A stretch of DNA of 21,258 nucleotides from the NCBI GenBank assembly GCA_900544825.1, contig UQWP01000066.1, positions 1-21,258 of the forward strand, given 5' to 3'. The notes below the pieces were generated by a model, which made no database searches, was not told where the DNA came from, and worked only from the letters and a program-made list of their open reading frames with translations. Of this stretch, positions 17,701 to 21,258 are shown piece by piece. The position numbers and the translations under genes were made by a program. The first letter of the stretch is position 1. Each line of letters opens with the position of its first letter. The stretch comes from an uncultured Prevotella sp. (GTDB lineage: Bacteria > Bacteroidota > Bacteroidia > Bacteroidales > Bacteroidaceae).

Positions 17701-20700
17701 AGCAGGTGAATGCCAAGCATCATGCTCCGGTTTCTGTAGGTTTGCAGGTAGCCTTTGGCATTGCACCTCGTCTGTCTTTGAGCACGGGTATGGTATATAC
17801 ACGCACTTCTTCTGATTTTTACCCATACGCACCAAGTAGTAGCTACAATGTTCATCAGGTGCTTCATTATGTAGGTATTCCGGTGGGATTGAATTATGAA
17901 TTCTGGCAGAGTGGAGGCTTCCATGCTTACGTGATGGCTGGTGCTGAGGCTGATTACAATGTGAAGAATGATACCGACGAAGATGGAACCAAGAAAGAGA
18001 ATGCCAAGCGAGACAGAGTGCAGTTCTCAGGAAAGGCTTCGCTCGGTGCGCAGTATGACATCACGCCAAAGGTGGGTCTGTATATCGAACCGGGTGCTAA
18101 ATATTATTTCGATAACGGAAGCCATGTGGAAAATACCTTCAAGGATAAGAAGTTGAATTTCAATCTCCAGTTTGGTTTGAGATTCAATCTATAGTATAAA
18201 AAAACAGAACTTTCGCACATGCGAAAGTTCTGTTTTTTTATATACTATTTCTTCAAAAGCTTCTCACTCATGTTGAGCGCAGCCTTTCTACCATCTCCCA
18301 TGGCGAGGATCACGGTGGCGCCACCTCTTACGATGTCGCCGCCAGCGTAGATTTCCTCAATAGAACTCTGCATCTGATCATTTACGGCAATCGTGTTCTT
18401 TCTGCCGAGTTCCAAACCTTCGATACTCTGAGGAACGAGAGGATTAGGGCTTACACCAACTGCTACGATTACCTGGTCGCACTCCAAAGTGATGGTCTCG
18501 CCTGTTGCCTCCGGACGGCGACGTCCGCTGGCATCTGGCTCACCAAGCTGCATCACATCCAAGACTACTGCCTTTACTGCGCCCTTCTCATCAGCCTCAT
18601 ATTCCTTTGGATTATGTAAGGTCATGAAGTTGATGCCTTCTTCCTTGGCGTGCTTTACCTCTTCAAGTCGGGCTGGCATCTCTGCCTCAGAACGGCGATA
18701 AACCAATGTAACTTCGGCGCCGAGTCGTTTAGCGGTACGGCAGCTATCCATTGCAGTGTTGCCGCCACCTACTACAACCACCTTCTTGCCCAGGTTGATA
18801 GGGGTATCGGTATGAGGGTTGGCTGCATCCATCAGGTTCACACGGGTAAGATACTCGTTGGATGACATGATGTTCAAGGCATTCTCGCCAGGGATATTCA
18901 TGAAGTTAGGAAGTCCGGCTCCCGAACCAACGAAGAATCCCTTGAATCCCTGCTCTTCCAAATCCTTCACGGAGATAGTCTTGCCCACGATGCAGTCGGT
19001 AATGAACTTCACGCCCATCTTCTGGAGATTCTCAATTTCTACATCCACGATGGCATTTGGCAATCGGAACTCTGGGATACCATATTTCAATACACCGCCA
19101 ATCTCGTGCAGAGCTTCGAACACGGTGACGTCGAATCCCTTCTTTGCCATATCGCCGGCAAAGCTCAAGCCTGAAGGACCTGAACCAACTACCGCTATCT
19201 TGATGCCGTTTGCCTCATCGCATTCGGGAACAGAGATATTGCCGCTCTGACGCTCGTAGTCGGCCGCGAAACGCTCCAAATAACCGATGGCAACAGCAGG
19301 CTCGTTCATCTTGAGATGTACGCACTTGCTCTCGCACTGTTTCTCCTGAGGACAAACACGGCCGCAAACAGCTGGGAGGGCAGAGGTGTTCTTCAGAACC
19401 TTGGCGGCGGCAAGGAACTGTCCGCGCTCGATGTTCTTGATGAAAGATGGGATATTGATGCTTACAGGACAGCCCTCCATACAGGTAGGCTTCGGACAGT
19501 CGAGACAGCGCTTTGCCTCGGTCAAAGCCATCTCCTTGGTTAAACCGATATTTACTTCCTCAGTGCGGGTAGTTGCACGATAAACCGGGTCCAGCTCTGG
19601 CATCTTCACACGCTCGATAGCGGTGCGCTCCTTTGCTTTTATGGAAGTTCGTAACTCCTTGCGCCACTCTGCATTACGGTCGGTCAGCTCTTCTATTGGT
19701 GCATCGGTAGGTCCTACGTCCATCGTTACGTCTGTAGTTTCCTTCTTCTTCTCAGCATCCACCATAGCCAGATGCTCCTCGAAGTGTTCCATCTCCTCGC
19801 GCTCTACATCCTTGAAGGTTCCCATGCGCTTGAACATCTCATCCCAATCTACCTGGGCGCCGTCAAACTCAGGACCATCGATGCAGACAAACTTGGTCTT
19901 GCCACCGATCGTGAGACGACAGGCACCGCACATACCGGTACCATCCACCATGATGGTATTGAGCGATACATCTGTAGAGAGATTGTATTTCTGGGTTAAG
20001 AGGCAGCAGAACTTCATCATGATAGGAGGACCGATGGCGAACACCTTATCTATATGTTCCTGATTGATGAGCTTCTCGATACCTACGGTTACTACGCCTT
20101 TCTCGCCGTAGCTTCCGTCATCTGTCATGATGATGAGTTCGTCGCTGGATGCACGCACTTCATCTTCCATGATGACGAGGTCCTTGCTTCTACCTGCGAT
20201 AACGCTGAGCACACGGTTGCCAGCTGCTTTCAGCGCCTTGATGATAGGGAGCATTGGAGCCACACCTACGCCACCACCGGCGCAGATCACGGTACCGAAG
20301 TTCTCGATGTGGGTAGGGTTTCCGAGTGGACCAACTACATCGTGAATCTCATCGCCCTCGTTCAAGGCGCAGAGCTTGGTAGAAGAAAGTCCTACCTTCT
20401 GTACCACCAGTGTGATGGTGCCTTGCTCTATATCGGCATCGGCGATGGTCAGCGGCATACGCTCGCTGTTGTTATCTACACGGATGATAACGAAGTTGCC
20501 AGCCTTGCGGCTCTTGGCGATGAGTGGAGCTTCCACATCGAAACGGAATACCTTTTCAGAGTATTGTATTTTCTTGATAATCTTGTTCATGGGCTATTTA
20601 ATTTTTATGTTGAATACTATCTGTGATTCTATTTCTTATTAGTTGTCTTGATGTTTGCTCATGGTATATAAAACGCAAAAGGATAACTGCGGCCGCCTTT

Positions 20701-21258
20701 TGGGTAGCCGAAGTTATCCTCGTACAATATGTTTTATTTTTATCGAATTAATCGAAGTTTTATCGAATGAATCGATTCTTTTCGAATTAATCGAAGTTCT
20801 TGTCGTCGAGCATTTCGAATCCGCAGTAAGGAACCAATACCTTAGGAACGCGGATACCCTCTGGAGTCTGGTTGTTCTCCAAGATGGTTGCTACGATACG
20901 TGGCAAAGCGAGAGCAGAACCGTTCAAGGTGTGGCAAAGCTCAATCTTCTTGTCCTCTGCATGGCGATAGCGGCAGTGGAGACGGTTAGCCTGGTAGCTC
21001 TCGAAGTTAGATACTGATGAAACCTCCAACCAGCGACCCTGTGCAGCACTCCATGTCTCGAAGTCGTAGCAGATAGAAGAGGTGAAGCTCATATCACCAC
21101 CGCAGAGACGGAGAATGTGGTATGGCAACTCCAACTTCTTCAAGAGACCCTCTACGTGGTCGAGCATCTCGTTCAAGCTCTCGTAAGAGTGACCTGGCTT
21201 ATCGATGCGTACGATCTCCACCTTGTCGAACTGGTGCAGGCGGAGATCGTACGCATCG

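Overview
The window looks like chromosomal DNA of a gut Bacteroidota, most likely Prevotella or Segatella (P. copri-like). The evidence is as follows. Promoters fit the Bacteroidota pattern (TAnnTTTG at -7, TTTG about 19-20 bases upstream). Shine-Dalgarno sites are nearly absent. Lipoproteins with S/A-C lipoboxes are frequent. Several families common in this phylum occur: PepSY-like, DUF4248, DUF5675-like, C11 peptidase, PDDEXK_2 'transposase' and GYF_2. Genus is inferred from memory of these families, not from a search.

Layout. 1-940: an AT-rich stretch with a copy of a promoter-bearing repeat, then a PepSY-like lipoprotein. 941-3560: a leftward two-gene operon for a HExxH metallopeptidase-like lipoprotein and a beta-propeller lipoprotein, with a well-formed promoter. 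3588-4579: an Rpn/PDDEXK_2 nuclease gene whose promoter region duplicates the repeat at 91-195. 4643-7977: an accessory island. It holds a leftward plasmid-type replication initiator, a roughly 340-base structured leader, an AT-rich block and an iteron-like array, then rightward genes for an amidase, a DUF4248 protein and a DUF5675-like protein. A second array (CTTAAG palindromes on an exact 22-base period) lies between the last two. 8075-13178 (leftward): a GYF_2 membrane protein, a clostripain-family lipoprotein and valS. 13300-16249 (rightward): a two-helix membrane protein, two tandem paralogous microproteins of 39 and 34 aa, mazG, a lipocalin-like lipoprotein and rnz. 16334-18194: an ECF sigma factor overlapping an anti-sigma-like protein with a C-terminal beta-barrel. 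18245-20590 (leftward): a one-chain NfnAB/SudAB-type flavoprotein. 20787 to the end (leftward): the 3' part of serS.

How it fits together. The flanks are housekeeping (aminoacyl-tRNA synthesis, tRNA 3' processing, nucleotide sanitation, electron bifurcation) mixed with envelope proteins. The most unusual part is 4643-7977. It has the anatomy of an iteron plasmid origin (Rep, AT-rich segment, phased direct repeats) beside small prophage/satellite-type genes, but no integrase or mobilisation gene is visible. It could be a fixed replicon relic, a satellite or a domesticated locus; sequence alone does not decide. The last 17 bases are an exact fold-back of sequence 39 bases earlier and disagree with the conserved SerS sequence, so the right end may be an assembly artefact.
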